A program made the position numbers and the translations under genes. Below are positions 16,852-26,154 of a stretch of DNA of 64,000 bases, in pieces. Below the pieces are notes generated by a model, which was given only the letters and a program-made list of their open reading frames with translations, did not search any database and was not told the origin of the DNA. Position 1 is the first letter of the stretch. The number at the start of each line of letters is the position of its first letter. Source of the stretch: Myxosarcina sp. GI1 (GTDB taxonomy: Bacteria > Cyanobacteriota > Cyanobacteriia > Cyanobacteriales > Xenococcaceae); assembly GCF_000756305.1 (NCBI RefSeq), contig NZ_JRFE01000014.1, forward strand, positions 1 to 64,000. Reading direction: 5' to 3'.

Positions 16852-16989
16852 TTAGTAAATTTTTAGAGAAGCCTTACAAATTTTAACAGTTTTAGGGCAA
16901 ATCTCTATATTGTCTGCATCATTTTCGGCACTTAAGCTCTAAAAAAATCACAGTAGTTCTCAATCGAGCAAACACCACAAAGCAGTTTT

Positions 16990-17041
16990 AGCATTGAGTA
17001 TCAAGAGTTTGTGTGACTCCTTGTGCCTAATACTCAATGCT
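16990..17041. repeat. 12-bp inverted repeat between ssb and plsX
   Basis: AGCATTGAGTAT (16990-17001) and ATACTCAATGCT (17030-17041) are perfect inverted repeats with a 28-nt spacer that can itself pair partly. A short T-run follows on the plus strand only, so as a terminator for the minus-strand ssb gene it is weak. The sequence resembles the dispersed repeats common between cyanobacterial genes. Confidence 0.5.
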
Positions 17042-17058
17042 ACTTTTTAAGTAGTTAA

Positions 17059-17523
17059 TTAAAAAGGTATTTCATCAAGATCTTCGTAATTAGATTCATC
17101 AGAATTAGATGACGGCATGGTGGGTTCTGGAGTAGCAGAAAAGTCATTAGTACTGTAGTTATCCGACTCAACTGCTGCCGAACTCGGATTGGGTTCGTTC
17201 CAGCTATCGCTAGAAGCGGCAGCGGTTCCAACTGTATAGATGCGAGAGGCTACTAACTCGGCTCGTTTTTCTTTGTACCCCTCTGGCATTTCTACCAGGT
17301 TCATTGCCAAACGCCCTTCAATAATTATGCGATCGCCACGATGATAGCTGTTTTCAATTTCTTCGGCTAAATTTCCCCAGCCAACCACTCTAACTCTAGC
17401 TTTAGGGTCTTCGTCGCGCAGTCCTTCAAACTCCACCATCACATTAGCAACTTTAGAACCATCGGGAGTCGAGCGCAATTGGGGATCTTCAATTATTTCT
17501 GCCATCAAAATACAGCTATTCAT
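17059..17523 (-). CDS. ssb: single-stranded DNA-binding protein
   Basis: This 154-residue SSB has one OB fold at about 1-105 (MNSCILMAEIIEDPQLR, VRVVGWGNLAEEI, GDRIIIEGRLAMN). A disordered Ser/Asn/Pro-rich linker follows, then the acidic tip DLDEIPF that docks DNA-repair and replication partners. Cyanobacteria carry more than one SSB type. This one has the sequence MVEFEGLRDEDPKARVRVVGW seen in the cyanobacterial main form. It lies 76 nt downstream of the nucleotidyltransferase gene on the same strand, so the two may be co-transcribed. Confidence 0.9.
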   Translation of the reverse strand: MNSCILMAEIIEDPQLRSTPDGSKVANVMVEFEGLRDEDPKARVRVVGWGNLAEEIENSYHRGDRIIIEGRLAMNLVEMPEGYKEKRAELVASRIYTVGTAAASSDSWNEPNPSSAAVESDNYSTNDFSATPEPTMPSSNSDESNYEDLDEIPF

Positions 17524-17599
17524 TATGAGACACTCCTAAACATCTGCCAGTCGATCTTAACTTGAACAATTGTACTATTTTAACTTAAAGCTCGCTACC

Positions 17600-20134
17600 T
17601 CAGAGGCTATGACTTTCTACCAAACCCTGTTCGCGATCGATGAATTTTTGCACGAGATAACGATATTCCATTATTTTATCGTCTACCCAATCGCGGCGAT
17701 CGCTATTAGCAAATATATGTACTAAGGGTTCTCCAGCATCGGGTAAAATTAAAATCCAGTTATCGTCTTGAGGATTGATAAGTTTAACTCCGTCGATTAA
17801 CTCTAAATTATCGGAAGAATGAGTTTCTACTAAATAGCGCATCAATGCTCCTTTAACTTTCCAGGGACAGCGCAGTGAATAAGACTTATGACAGACATTA
17901 GGCAAATCGGCCCGAATTTGAGCGAGCGATCGCTCCTGAATAGTCAGCATTTCAATTAATTTGGCAATGCCAAACATGGCATCAAAACCTGGATGTAGCT
18001 GGGGAAAAATAAAGCCCATTTCGCCACTGCCTCCCAAAACTACATCGGGATTTGCCTGGGAAGTTTCCATCAGTGCTGTGGGATTGACTTTAGTGCGAAT
18101 TACCCTACCATCATGACGGCGAGCGATTTGTTCTACCGCACTCGAAGCATGAACGGGAACTACTACCGTACTGCGAGGATGAGCGGTAAAAATCGTATTG
18201 ACCATTAATGCCGTCAGAATTTCACCCTGAATTGGCAAACCAGATTCATCAACCAGAGTAAACTGCTCGCCATTAGCTGCTACTTGTACCCCTAAGTTGG
18301 CTTTTAAAGCTTCTACAACCTGACCTAACTGACGTAACAACACTACTGCTTCTGCCGCAGAAATTGCCGTTTGTTTGAGACTGGCGTTGAGTACCACAGC
18401 ATCGCAGTCAAACTTGGTCAGCAGTTGGGGTAAAATAGCCCCCGAAACCGCATAAACGTAATCGATCACAATTTTTGAGCCGCTATTGCGAACCGCTTCG
18501 ACGTTAAGCTGTTTGGCAAAAGTACGACTGTAGGTATCGATCGCGTTGCCAGGATAGGCAACCCCGCCAATTTCTTGAACCGAAACTCGGCGCAAGTCTT
18601 CTTTAAAATAAGCTCCTTCTACTTTCTTTTCTTTAGATTTAGAAATATTAATTCCTTGTTTGTCAAAAAACTCAATCAAAATGTAGTCGGGGCGGTTTGG
18701 CTCCAAACGAACGTGAATTCCTCCAGCTACTCCCGATAATTTGGTAGTCATGGTGCGAGAAATGGGAATGGCAGTAGCTTCTAAATTCTGCACGTTAATA
18801 CCTGCCGACATCAATCCCGAAATTATAGAGCGACTTACCATTCGCGATACGCTACGCTGATCGCGTGATACCACTACCGTCGAGCCTAATTTGAGAGTAG
18901 AACCATAAGAAGCTCCTAATTTAACGGCAAACTCTGGGGTAATGTCAATATTTGCCAATCCCGTTACGCCGCGCTGCCCGAATAGATTGCGCTGGGCTGT
19001 ATTGCCCCAAATTAGATTGATGTTCAAAATCGCACCCGATTCAATTCGCTTGCTAGGCCAAACTCTGACTCTAGGAGCTATTTGAGCTTCTTCTCCTACA
19101 ATAGACAAAGGACCCACTACCGCACCTTCTAAAACTTGCGCCCTGCGATCGACTCTCGTACCGCGAGCGATAGTACAGGCACGTAGATGAGCTTCATCAC
19201 CTATAGTGACTCCATTCCAGATAATCGGACGTTTTAAATCGGCATCGGCACCAACGGTAACGTTATCGCCTATCACCGTACCAGCCTCAATTTTGACCCG
19301 CGCTCCAATGCGACAATTGTTACCAATTAATACTGGAGTTTCCACCTCTGCAGTCGAGTCTATATAAGTATTTGTTCCCACCCAAACACCAGGAGTTTTT
19401 TCTTCATAGGCAAAATCTACGGTTACTTTGCCCTCCATAGCGTCATACTGCGCTTCGCGATAGGCTTCCAGGTGACCGACATCACACCAATAGCCTTCAG
19501 CAATATAACCATACATTGGCTTACCTTTATCTAAAAGTATGGGAAATAGATCTTTGGAAAAATCTGATTCTTCATTTTCTGGCAGATAGTCTAAGACTTC
19601 TGGTTCGAGAATATAAGTACCTGTATTAACCGTGTCGGAAAAAATTTCACTGAGAGAAGGTTTTTCTAAAAAGCGATTAATTTTGCCGTCTTTATCGGTA
19701 ATTACTACGCCAAACTCTACAGGGTTGGGTACGCGGGTCAAAATCAGCGTAGCTTTAGATTTTTTTTCTCGATGAAAAGCGATCGCTTGTTGCAGATCGA
19801 AATCGGTAATTGCGTCGCCGCTAACAATTATGAAAGTTTCATTTAACCACTGTTGGATATTTTTAACGCAGCCAGCAGTGCCTAAAGGTTGTTCCTCTTC
19901 AACGGCATAAGTCATTTCTACGCCAAAATCACTTCCGTCTTGAAAATAATCGCGCATGACATCGGGTAGATAATACAGCGTAGCGATAATTTCTCTGATG
20001 TTGTTGCGTTTTAATAGATTGACTATATGTTCGGCGATTGGGCGATTGAGTACTGGCACCATCGGTTTGGGAAGATCGCAAGTTAAGGGTCTCAATCTAG
20101 TTCCAGAACCCCCAGCCATCAGCACTGCACGCAT
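17600..20134 (-). CDS. mannose-1-phosphate guanylyltransferase-like / phosphomannomutase-like fusion
   Basis: The 844-residue protein has three parts. Residues 1-230 are a sugar-phosphate nucleotidyltransferase (MAGGSGTRLRPLTCDLPKPM, then SGDAITDFD for metal). Residues about 250-370 are a left-handed beta-helix of hexapeptide repeats (VLIGNNCRIGARVKIEAGTV). Residues 375-844 resemble alpha-D-phosphohexomutases. The mutase active site looks lost: where TASHNP should supply the phosphoserine, the sequence reads HVRLEPNRP; the DxDxDR metal loop is not recognisable around FDCDAVVLNAS; the sugar loop is GGSGEMGF. The first part could make GDP-mannose or another NDP-sugar for polysaccharides. Annotators usually name such proteins mannose-1-phosphate guanyltransferase; the exact sugar is not proven here. 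Confidence 0.88.
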   Translation of the reverse strand: MRAVLMAGGSGTRLRPLTCDLPKPMVPVLNRPIAEHIVNLLKRNNIREIIATLYYLPDVMRDYFQDGSDFGVEMTYAVEEEQPLGTAGCVKNIQQWLNETFIIVSGDAITDFDLQQAIAFHREKKSKATLILTRVPNPVEFGVVITDKDGKINRFLEKPSLSEIFSDTVNTGTYILEPEVLDYLPENEESDFSKDLFPILLDKGKPMYGYIAEGYWCDVGHLEAYREAQYDAMEGKVTVDFAYEEKTPGVWVGTNTYIDSTAEVETPVLIGNNCRIGARVKIEAGTVIGDNVTVGADADLKRPIIWNGVTIGDEAHLRACTIARGTRVDRRAQVLEGAVVGPLSIVGEEAQIAPRVRVWPSKRIESGAILNINLIWGNTAQRNLFGQRGVTGLANIDITPEFAVKLGASYGSTLKLGSTVVVSRDQRSVSRMVSRSIISGLMSAGINVQNLEATAIPISRTMTTKLSGVAGGIHVRLEPNRPDYILIEFFDKQGINISKSKEKKVEGAYFKEDLRRVSVQEIGGVAYPGNAIDTYSRTFAKQLNVEAVRNSGSKIVIDYVYAVSGAILPQLLTKFDCDAVVLNASLKQTAISAAEAVVLLRQLGQVVEALKANLGVQVAANGEQFTLVDESGLPIQGEILTALMVNTIFTAHPRSTVVVPVHASSAVEQIARRHDGRVIRTKVNPTALMETSQANPDVVLGGSGEMGFIFPQLHPGFDAMFGIAKLIEMLTIQERSLAQIRADLPNVCHKSYSLRCPWKVKGALMRYLVETHSSDNLELIDGVKLINPQDDNWILILPDAGEPLVHIFANSDRRDWVDDKIMEYRYLVQKFIDREQGLVESHSL

Positions 20135-20290
20135 ATAACCTCCTTGCTTAATAAATTAATTTGTTATAGAAGCTAGTTTTGTTTGTCTCTACTTCTATAT
20201 CTTTATGTTCTCGTATTTTGCAGGAATCGCGAAAATTATTTAGTACTGAAACTAGCTGACCGAAAAATTGTCTCGATTTACAATTGATGA

Positions 20291-20312
20291 GAGTACACCC
20301 CTATAAGTACTC
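20291..20312. promoter_or_regulatory. GAGTAC-N10-GTACTC inverted repeat in a divergent promoter region
   Basis: A perfect 6-bp inverted repeat with a 10-nt spacer, one helical turn between half-sites, lies between the divergent genes starting at 20134 and 20364. It looks like an operator for a dimeric regulator. The half-sites only partly fit the cyanobacterial LexA box, and no regulator is assigned. Confidence 0.3.
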
Positions 20313-20363
20313 AAGCAGATAAGCTATATATTATGTAGTGATTAGTTTGACAGTAGGGCAATT

Positions 20364-20555
20364 ATGACACAGTTAATCGGTATCGTTTTATTAGTAATTT
20401 ATGGTGGCGGAGTTTGGAAATTCTGGAAGGGTTTTAGAAGAACCAGCTTTAACCCAAGTTTACCCAATCGACTCGTTTTAGCTTTTTTGTGGCCCGTACT
20501 CTTGGCAACCAATAAATCGTATCGCAAAAATTTCCAAAAAGCTCTTAAAGGTTAG
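20364..20555 (+). CDS. small conserved-looking membrane protein
   Basis: The 63-residue protein starts with one hydrophobic helix (QLIGIVLLVIYGGGVWKFW) and has a second weaker hydrophobic patch (LVLAFLWPVLLATN), with a basic end (KSYRKNFQKALKG). It lies 14 nt before cobK on the same strand, so the two are probably co-transcribed. I recognise the general type, a short cyanobacterial membrane protein with FRRTSFNPSLPNRL between the helices, but know no function. Its regular codon use and operon position argue that it is real. Confidence 0.6.
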   Translation: MTQLIGIVLLVIYGGGVWKFWKGFRRTSFNPSLPNRLVLAFLWPVLLATNKSYRKNFQKALKG

Positions 20556-20569
20556 TCACAGATTACTAA

Positions 20570-21373
20570 ATGACCAAAAATATTTGGTCGATTGGAGGTA
20601 CGAGTGAAAGCGCAGCTATAGCTGAGGCGATCGCCAGTATTGTTACCGATAATGTTCGTCTACCTTTGATAATTACTGTCGTTAGCCCGACTGCGCGCTC
20701 TCTCTATCCTTCTAACTTTAAAGTAGTTTCTGGGCGGATGGATGGGGCAGCAATGACAGATTTTTGTCGGCGAGAGGGAGTTATTGCAGTTGTCGATGCT
20801 TCTCATCCCTACGCTGTAGAAGTTTCCCGTCAGGCGATCGCTACGGCTAAAAACCTCAATTTGCCTTATTTGCGTTACGAAAGAAAGGCGATCGCCACAA
20901 CGGACGATAACAATTCGCTTATAACCCGACTGAATAGTTTTGAAAGTTTACTAGCAGGCAGGTATTTAAATAATCAAAGAGTATTATTAACAATAGGTTG
21001 TAAAGCTTTACCATTATTCAAAAACTGGCACGATCGCGCCACCTTATTTGCCAGAATCTTACCCAAACCAGAATCGTTAGACATCGCCTTAAAATCTAGT
21101 TTTACTAGCGATCGCCTTATTTGCCTGCGTCCGCCGCTCGGTTTAGAATTAGAAACCGCTTTATGGCGACAGTGGAATATTTCGCTGGTGGTAACTAAAG
21201 CCTCTGGAACGGCAGGGGGAGAAGACATAAAATCTCAGGCAGCAGCAGAATTAAAGATTCCGCTGATAGTTATCGATCGCCCCAAAGTAAATTATCCGCA
21301 ACAAACTAACTCTATAAATGAAGTTGTGGCTTTTTGTCGGAGGTATCTATCAAAAAATATAGAACGCCTATAA
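20570..21373 (+). CDS. cobK: precorrin-6A/cobalt-precorrin-6A reductase
   Basis: The 267-residue NAD(P)H-dependent reductase acts in corrin ring synthesis, reducing precorrin-6A (CobK) or its cobalt form (CbiJ). Visible family features are the start IWSIGGTSESAAIAEAI, VVSGRMDGAAM, the core VVDASHPYAVEVSRQAI with LPYLRYER, and the late KASGTAGGEDIKSQAAAEL with IPLIVIDRP. No other cobalamin gene lies in the window and no cobalamin riboswitch is recognisable upstream. It sits second in a short run with the 63-residue protein and is followed after 51 nt by the DUF2470 gene. Confidence 0.88.
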   Translation: MTKNIWSIGGTSESAAIAEAIASIVTDNVRLPLIITVVSPTARSLYPSNFKVVSGRMDGAAMTDFCRREGVIAVVDASHPYAVEVSRQAIATAKNLNLPYLRYERKAIATTDDNNSLITRLNSFESLLAGRYLNNQRVLLTIGCKALPLFKNWHDRATLFARILPKPESLDIALKSSFTSDRLICLRPPLGLELETALWRQWNISLVVTKASGTAGGEDIKSQAAAELKIPLIVIDRPKVNYPQQTNSINEVVAFCRRYLSKNIERL

Positions 21374-21424
21374 AAGCTAGTAACATAGATATTTGTTATC
21401 GAGATTATACACGTTTATTTATCA

Positions 21425-21706
21425 ATGTCTGAAACTATTACTCCTGCAATCAGCGATCGCATCTGCAAACACATGAACGAGGATCATAGCGAGGCGATAG
21501 TTCTTTATGCCAAAGTATATGGCAATACTCCTCAAACTGAATCGGCAATAATGGATTCTATCGATCCACAGGGAATGAATTTATCGGCACAAATAGCAGG
21601 AGAAACCGTTCCCGTGAGAGTGCAATTTGACCATACTCTGAAAGATGCAGAAGATGCCCATCATACTTTAATCGATATGCTCAAACAGGCTGGAAATAGA
21701 AAGTAA
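21425..21706 (+). CDS. DUF2470 domain protein (HugZ C-terminal-like)
   Basis: The 93-residue protein is a single DUF2470 domain: DRICKHMNEDHSEAIVLYAK, DSIDPQGMNL, VRVQFDHTLKDAEDAHHTLIDML. The domain usually forms the C-terminal part of split-barrel proteins such as HugZ-type heme oxygenases, where it supplies heme-contacting residues, and occurs alone in cyanobacteria and plastids. The block KHMNEDH holds histidines that could take part in heme contact. It is 51 nt behind cobK on the same strand, so tetrapyrrole-related work is plausible but inferred. Confidence 0.82.
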   Translation: MSETITPAISDRICKHMNEDHSEAIVLYAKVYGNTPQTESAIMDSIDPQGMNLSAQIAGETVPVRVQFDHTLKDAEDAHHTLIDMLKQAGNRK

Positions 21707-21721
21707 AAAGCGCACCGCCTG

Positions 21722-21740
21722 CGCTGAGGAAACCTCAGCG
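21722..21740 (+). terminator. strong hairpin after the DUF2470 gene, terminator-like
   Basis: CGCTGAGG and CCTCAGCG form a perfect 8-bp stem with a 3-nt loop, 15 nt past the stop codon. No T-run follows, so termination by this hairpin is uncertain; it may instead protect the mRNA end. Confidence 0.4.
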
Positions 21741-21866
21741 TAAAGACGGAGCAAGAAGTTAAAAGTCAAAAGTAGTTTATCTTAACTTGCTACTTACTAC
21801 TTTAAAAATAGGGAACTTATTGACGATAGGGACAGGTCAAAATTTATTGTTGTCAGGGACGATAAG

Positions 21867-23591
21867 TTGAAAAATTTAGCTACTTTACAAATCGCCAGGC
21901 GGACGCAATTTTGGTTGTGTTTGAGCTTGGCTTTTTCGGTAATCTATAGCTGGCTAGCACTTCAAAAGGCTTTTGCTGGAGAATATATAGTTCAAGACGA
22001 TGCCCGACAGCACGTCTTTTGGATGATGCGCTATATCGATTCAGAACTGTTTCCTAACGATCTTATTGCCGACTATTTTCAATCTGTCGCTCCTGTAGGA
22101 TATCGAACTCTATATCATTGGGCTGTGGATTTGGGTATCGCTCCTTTTGTATTTAATAGGCTGTTACCTCTACCAATTGCGCTAATTTCCAGCTATTATT
22201 GCTTTTTGCTATGTAAGCGGATATTTCCCGTTCCCATTGGGTGCTTTATTACCACGCTGCTTTTAAATCAGGCACTATGGATGCAGGATGACTTAATTTC
22301 TGCTACGCCCAGAGCTTTTGTCTATCCTTTCTTTTTGGCATTTTTATATTATTTAACCAAACGTTCTCTGTTGCCTTGTGTCGTAGCGATTGTTCTATTA
22401 GGAATTTTTTATCCTCAGTATGTTTTTATCTGTGGGGGTATGTTGGTTTGTCAACTAATAGAATGGCAGGGTAAAACTCTCAGTTTTTCTAAAGATTCAC
22501 AAGACTATTTACTGTGTTTTTTAGGTTTGGCGACAGCTTTTATGGTCTTATTTCCCTATGCGTTTGATAATTCTGAGTTTGCTCCAACAATTACCCGCGC
22601 TCAAGCGTTGCAGCTACCAGAATTTTATCCAAACGGGCGATCGAGTTTTTTTAAAGACCATTGGTGGCAATATTTAGTAGGGGGTGGTAGAGCAGGATTG
22701 ACTTCTGAAGCTTTATTAAATCCCGCTACCCTGACTTTTGGACTGTTTTTACCTTTTGCGAGCGAATTTCCGCAGCAGTTTGCTTTAATCGAGCGAATCA
22801 ATCGCAATATTAGGCTTCTGCCTCAGTTAATTGCCGTATCTATAGTTATGTTTGCTTTAGCTCATGCACTGCTGTTTACCTTACATCTTCCCAGCCGCTA
22901 TAGCGATCATAGTTTTCGGATTGTTTTGGTGTTGGCGGCAGGTATAACTATTACCACGTTTTTGGCAACATTACTCAATCGCTTGCAGCAAGCAATTCCT
23001 CCTCAAAATTTAAATTTAATTACTATCGGGCAGAAACTGTTGGTTTTAAGTTTGACTGCATTTTTGGCACTAGGAACGATTTTTTACTACCCTCTATTGC
23101 TAAAAAAATTGCCTGTCAGCAATTATAAATCTGGCGACCAGCCTGCTTTGTATCAATTTTTTCAACAGCAGCCCAAAAATATTTTAATTGCTTCTCTAAC
23201 CAATGAAACCGACTATCTGCCTAGCTTTACCCAACGTTCGATTTTGGTTAGCCCAGAATATGCCATTCCCTATCATTTAGGATATTATCGTCCTTTTCGC
23301 CAACGGGCGACCGCACTAATTATCGCGCAGTACAGTCCCGATCTGAAAGTAGTCAAACAGTTTATTCGCAGGTACGGTATCGATTTTTTCTTAATCGAAC
23401 CAAACAGCTTTACCCCTAAATACATCAAGGATAGCAACTGGATTTTACTACACCAGCCAGCCGCTCAAAAGGCGATCGAGCGTCTCGAACTAGGAAAAGT
23501 TCCAGCTTTGAGTACCGTCAAAGATAGCTGTTCGGTTTTCGCCAGCAATGGTTTTAACGTAGTTGCTGCTGAGTGTATTTTGTCTAAATAA
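21867..23591 (+). CDS. large polytopic membrane protein, glycosyltransferase-C-like in outline
   Basis: The 574-residue protein has about ten transmembrane segments and a C-terminal soluble domain (about 430-574). An early loop after the first helix carries an acidic pair in IVQDDARQHVFWMMRYID. Polytopic GT-C enzymes that use lipid-linked sugars often have such an Asp-Asp in the first extracytoplasmic loop, so that role is suggested but unproven. The start is TTG at 21867; the first ATG in frame would remove the first helix, so TTG is preferred. The gene is 160 nt after the DUF2470 gene and precedes glgB. I do not recognise the exact family. Confidence 0.72.
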   Translation: MKNLATLQIARRTQFWLCLSLAFSVIYSWLALQKAFAGEYIVQDDARQHVFWMMRYIDSELFPNDLIADYFQSVAPVGYRTLYHWAVDLGIAPFVFNRLLPLPIALISSYYCFLLCKRIFPVPIGCFITTLLLNQALWMQDDLISATPRAFVYPFFLAFLYYLTKRSLLPCVVAIVLLGIFYPQYVFICGGMLVCQLIEWQGKTLSFSKDSQDYLLCFLGLATAFMVLFPYAFDNSEFAPTITRAQALQLPEFYPNGRSSFFKDHWWQYLVGGGRAGLTSEALLNPATLTFGLFLPFASEFPQQFALIERINRNIRLLPQLIAVSIVMFALAHALLFTLHLPSRYSDHSFRIVLVLAAGITITTFLATLLNRLQQAIPPQNLNLITIGQKLLVLSLTAFLALGTIFYYPLLLKKLPVSNYKSGDQPALYQFFQQQPKNILIASLTNETDYLPSFTQRSILVSPEYAIPYHLGYYRPFRQRATALIIAQYSPDLKVVKQFIRRYGIDFFLIEPNSFTPKYIKDSNWILLHQPAAQKAIERLELGKVPALSTVKDSCSVFASNGFNVVAAECILSK

Positions 23592-23744
23592 CTAGAAAAA
23601 ATCTCTGGACAAAGTCTAGTAGATGATAATTTCTATATACTGTTCGAGATATAGTTAGACTATTAAAGATCTAAATACTTTTGCTTTAAAGAACTAAAAA
23701 ACAACTATTTTTTTTGTCTACACTTGTAAATATTGGTATTGTAA

Positions 23745-26039
23745 ATGACTTCAGCTATCGCTCCCGAACAAGTTGCTCGAATTGTTAATAATTTGCATCA
23801 CGACCCTTTTGAAATCTTGGGTTGTCATCCTTTAGAACAAAACGGTCAAGTTCAAAGCTGGGTGGTGCGGGCTTATTTACCTCAAGCTCAAGCCGCCTGG
23901 GTAGTTTGTCCTGAAGAAAGAAACGAGTATCCCATGCAGTCACTGCATCATCCCAATTTCTTCGTATGCACGATTCAAGCACCCGAACTAGCAAATTATC
24001 AGTTGCGAATTAAAAACGGCGATCGCGAACGAGTAATTTACGACCCTTACGCCTTTCGTTCCCCCAAACTTACCGATTTAGATGTTCATTTATTTGCCGA
24101 AGGCAATCACCATCGTATTTATGAAAAACTTGGTGCCCATCCAACAGAAATAGAAGGCGTAAAAGGAGTTTATTTCGCGCTTTGGGCACCCAACGCTCGT
24201 AACGTTTCTATTCTCGGTGACTTTAACCATTGGGATGGCAGAGAACACCAGATGCGAAAAAGAGGTAACGGAGTCTGGGAATTATTTATTCCCGAACTAA
24301 CGATAGGAGCGAGTTATAAATATGAAGTTAAAAACTTAGAAGGGCATATATATGAAAAATCCGATCCCTATGGTTTTCAGCAAGAAATAAGACCTAAAAC
24401 CGCCTCGATAGTTGCCGATCTAGATGTCTATCAGTGGAACGATGCAGACTGGATGGAACAACGTCGCCATACAGACCCCCTGACCCAACCAATTTCTGTT
24501 TATGAAGTTCATCTTGGTTCGTGGCTCCACGCTTCTGCTAGAGAAAAAACTAATTTACTTTCGGGTAAATCAGAACCAGTGCCGATATCGGGATGGAAAT
24601 CGGAAGGACGATTTTTAAGTTACTACGAACTAGCAGATAAGTTAATTCCCTACGTTAAAGAATTAGGCTACACTCACATCGAATTGCTACCCATCGCCGA
24701 ACATCCATTCGATGGTTCGTGGGGTTATCAAGTTACGGGATATTACGCTCCTACTTCGCGCTTTGGCAATCCCGAAGATTTGATGTATTTTGTCGATCGC
24801 TGTCATAAAAACGGCATTGGCGTAATTGTCGATTGGGTACCTGGTCACTTTCCCAAAGACGGACACGGGCTAGCGTTCTTCGACGGTACTCATCTTTACG
24901 AACACGCCGATCCCCGTAAAGGCGAACACAAAGAATGGGGAACTCTGGTTTTTAACTATAGTCGCAACGAAGTCAGAAATTTTTTGGTTGCTAATGCTTT
25001 ATTTTGGTTCGATAAATATCATATAGACGGAATCCGCGTTGATGCTGTTGCTTCCATGCTGTACTTAGATTACTGTCGCAAAGAAGGCGAATGGGTAACT
25101 AACCAGTATGGCGGTAGAGAAAATATTGAGGCAGCAGATTTTTTACGTCAGGTAAATAGTTTGCTCTTTGGCTATTTCCCTGGAACCCTGTCAATTGCCG
25201 AAGAATCAACTTCATGGCCTATGGTATCTTGGCCCACCTATACTGGAGGTTTGGGTTTCAACCTTAAGTGGAACATGGGCTGGATGCACGATATGCTGGA
25301 TTACTTTCACATGGATCCCTGGTTTCGCCAGTTTCATCAAAATAATCTGACATTTAGTATGTGGTATCACCATAGTGAAAATTATATGCTGGCACTTTCT
25401 CATGATGAGATCGTTCACGGCAAAAGTAATATTATCGGCAAGATGCCTGGAGATGAATGGCAAAAGTTTGCTAACGTGCGCTGTTTGTTTGCCTATATGT
25501 TTGCCCATCCAGGTAAGAAAACCATGTTTATGAGCATGGAATTCGGACAGTGGAGCGAATGGAACGTATGGGCAGATCTAGAATGGCATTTGCTGCAATA
25601 TAACAACCACAAATTGCTCAAGCAATTCTTTGCCGATCTTAACTCTATTTACAAATCCGAATCCGCTCTGTATACACAAGATTTTGAAGAAGCTGGTTTT
25701 GAATGGATCGACTGTAGCGATAATCGTCATAGCGTAGTTGCTTTTATTCGTCGTGGCAAAGATCCTGGTGACTTTTTAATTGCCGTTTGTAACTTTACTC
25801 CCCAACCTCACAGTCATTACCGTATAGGCGTACCAGAAATGGGATTTTATACTGAGTTATTTAATAGCGATGCCAAAACTTATGGCGGTAGCAATATGGG
25901 TAATTTGGGCGGCAAGTGGACTGATGAATGGTCTTTCCACAATTTGCCTTATTCTCTAGATCTGTGTCTGCCGCCTTTAGGAGTTCTTCTACTCAAGATC
26001 GATCGCGCTAAAACCAATGCAGCTTTGGAAGGCAAGTGA
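23745..26039 (+). CDS. glgB: 1,4-alpha-glucan branching enzyme
   Basis: The 764-residue GH13 enzyme introduces alpha-1,6 branches into glycogen. There is an extra N-terminal module (about 1-105, [18 protein letters not shown]), a CBM48 domain (about 110-220, [20 protein letters not shown]), the catalytic barrel, and a C-terminal beta domain. The catalytic residues are Asp433 in [10 protein letters not shown], Glu486 in IAEEST and Asp554 in [10 protein letters not shown]. Length and order match the long bacterial GlgB type. The start codon is preceded by an AT-rich leader of about 150 nt. No other glycogen gene is adjacent. Confidence 0.97.
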   Translation: MTSAIAPEQVARIVNNLHHDPFEILGCHPLEQNGQVQSWVVRAYLPQAQAAWVVCPEERNEYPMQSLHHPNFFVCTIQAPELANYQLRIKNGDRERVIYDPYAFRSPKLTDLDVHLFAEGNHHRIYEKLGAHPTEIEGVKGVYFALWAPNARNVSILGDFNHWDGREHQMRKRGNGVWELFIPELTIGASYKYEVKNLEGHIYEKSDPYGFQQEIRPKTASIVADLDVYQWNDADWMEQRRHTDPLTQPISVYEVHLGSWLHASAREKTNLLSGKSEPVPISGWKSEGRFLSYYELADKLIPYVKELGYTHIELLPIAEHPFDGSWGYQVTGYYAPTSRFGNPEDLMYFVDRCHKNGIGVIVDWVPGHFPKDGHGLAFFDGTHLYEHADPRKGEHKEWGTLVFNYSRNEVRNFLVANALFWFDKYHIDGIRVDAVASMLYLDYCRKEGEWVTNQYGGRENIEAADFLRQVNSLLFGYFPGTLSIAEESTSWPMVSWPTYTGGLGFNLKWNMGWMHDMLDYFHMDPWFRQFHQNNLTFSMWYHHSENYMLALSHDEIVHGKSNIIGKMPGDEWQKFANVRCLFAYMFAHPGKKTMFMSMEFGQWSEWNVWADLEWHLLQYNNHKLLKQFFADLNSIYKSESALYTQDFEEAGFEWIDCSDNRHSVVAFIRRGKDPGDFLIAVCNFTPQPHSHYRIGVPEMGFYTELFNSDAKTYGGSNMGNLGGKWTDEWSFHNLPYSLDLCLPPLGVLLLKIDRAKTNAALEGK

Positions 26040-26082
26040 TTAAAGTAGCAAGTAGCAAGTAATTCAGGCTCTAGGAAAAAGA

Positions 26083-26141
26083 CATTGAGCAATGAGCAAT
26101 AAAAATTTAACTGTTCATTGTTCCCTGTTCATTGTTCAATG
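26083..26141 (+). terminator. long inverted repeat behind glgB, terminator-like
   Basis: CATTGAGCAATGAGCA (26083-26098) can pair over all 16 positions with TGTTCATTGTTCAATG (26126-26141) in plus-strand RNA, using two G-U pairs, around a 27-nt loop. It is followed by a pyrimidine-rich stretch. Two and a half copies of the heptamer AGTAGCA lie just before, at 26044-26062, typical of cyanobacterial intergenic repeats. Confidence 0.4.
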
Positions 26142-26154
26142 TTTCCTGCTTCCC

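Noticed and set aside
20364-20569. Cobalamin riboswitch before the cobK run
   Set aside because: The region upstream lacks the conserved B12-box pattern and is mostly the divergent promoter gap.
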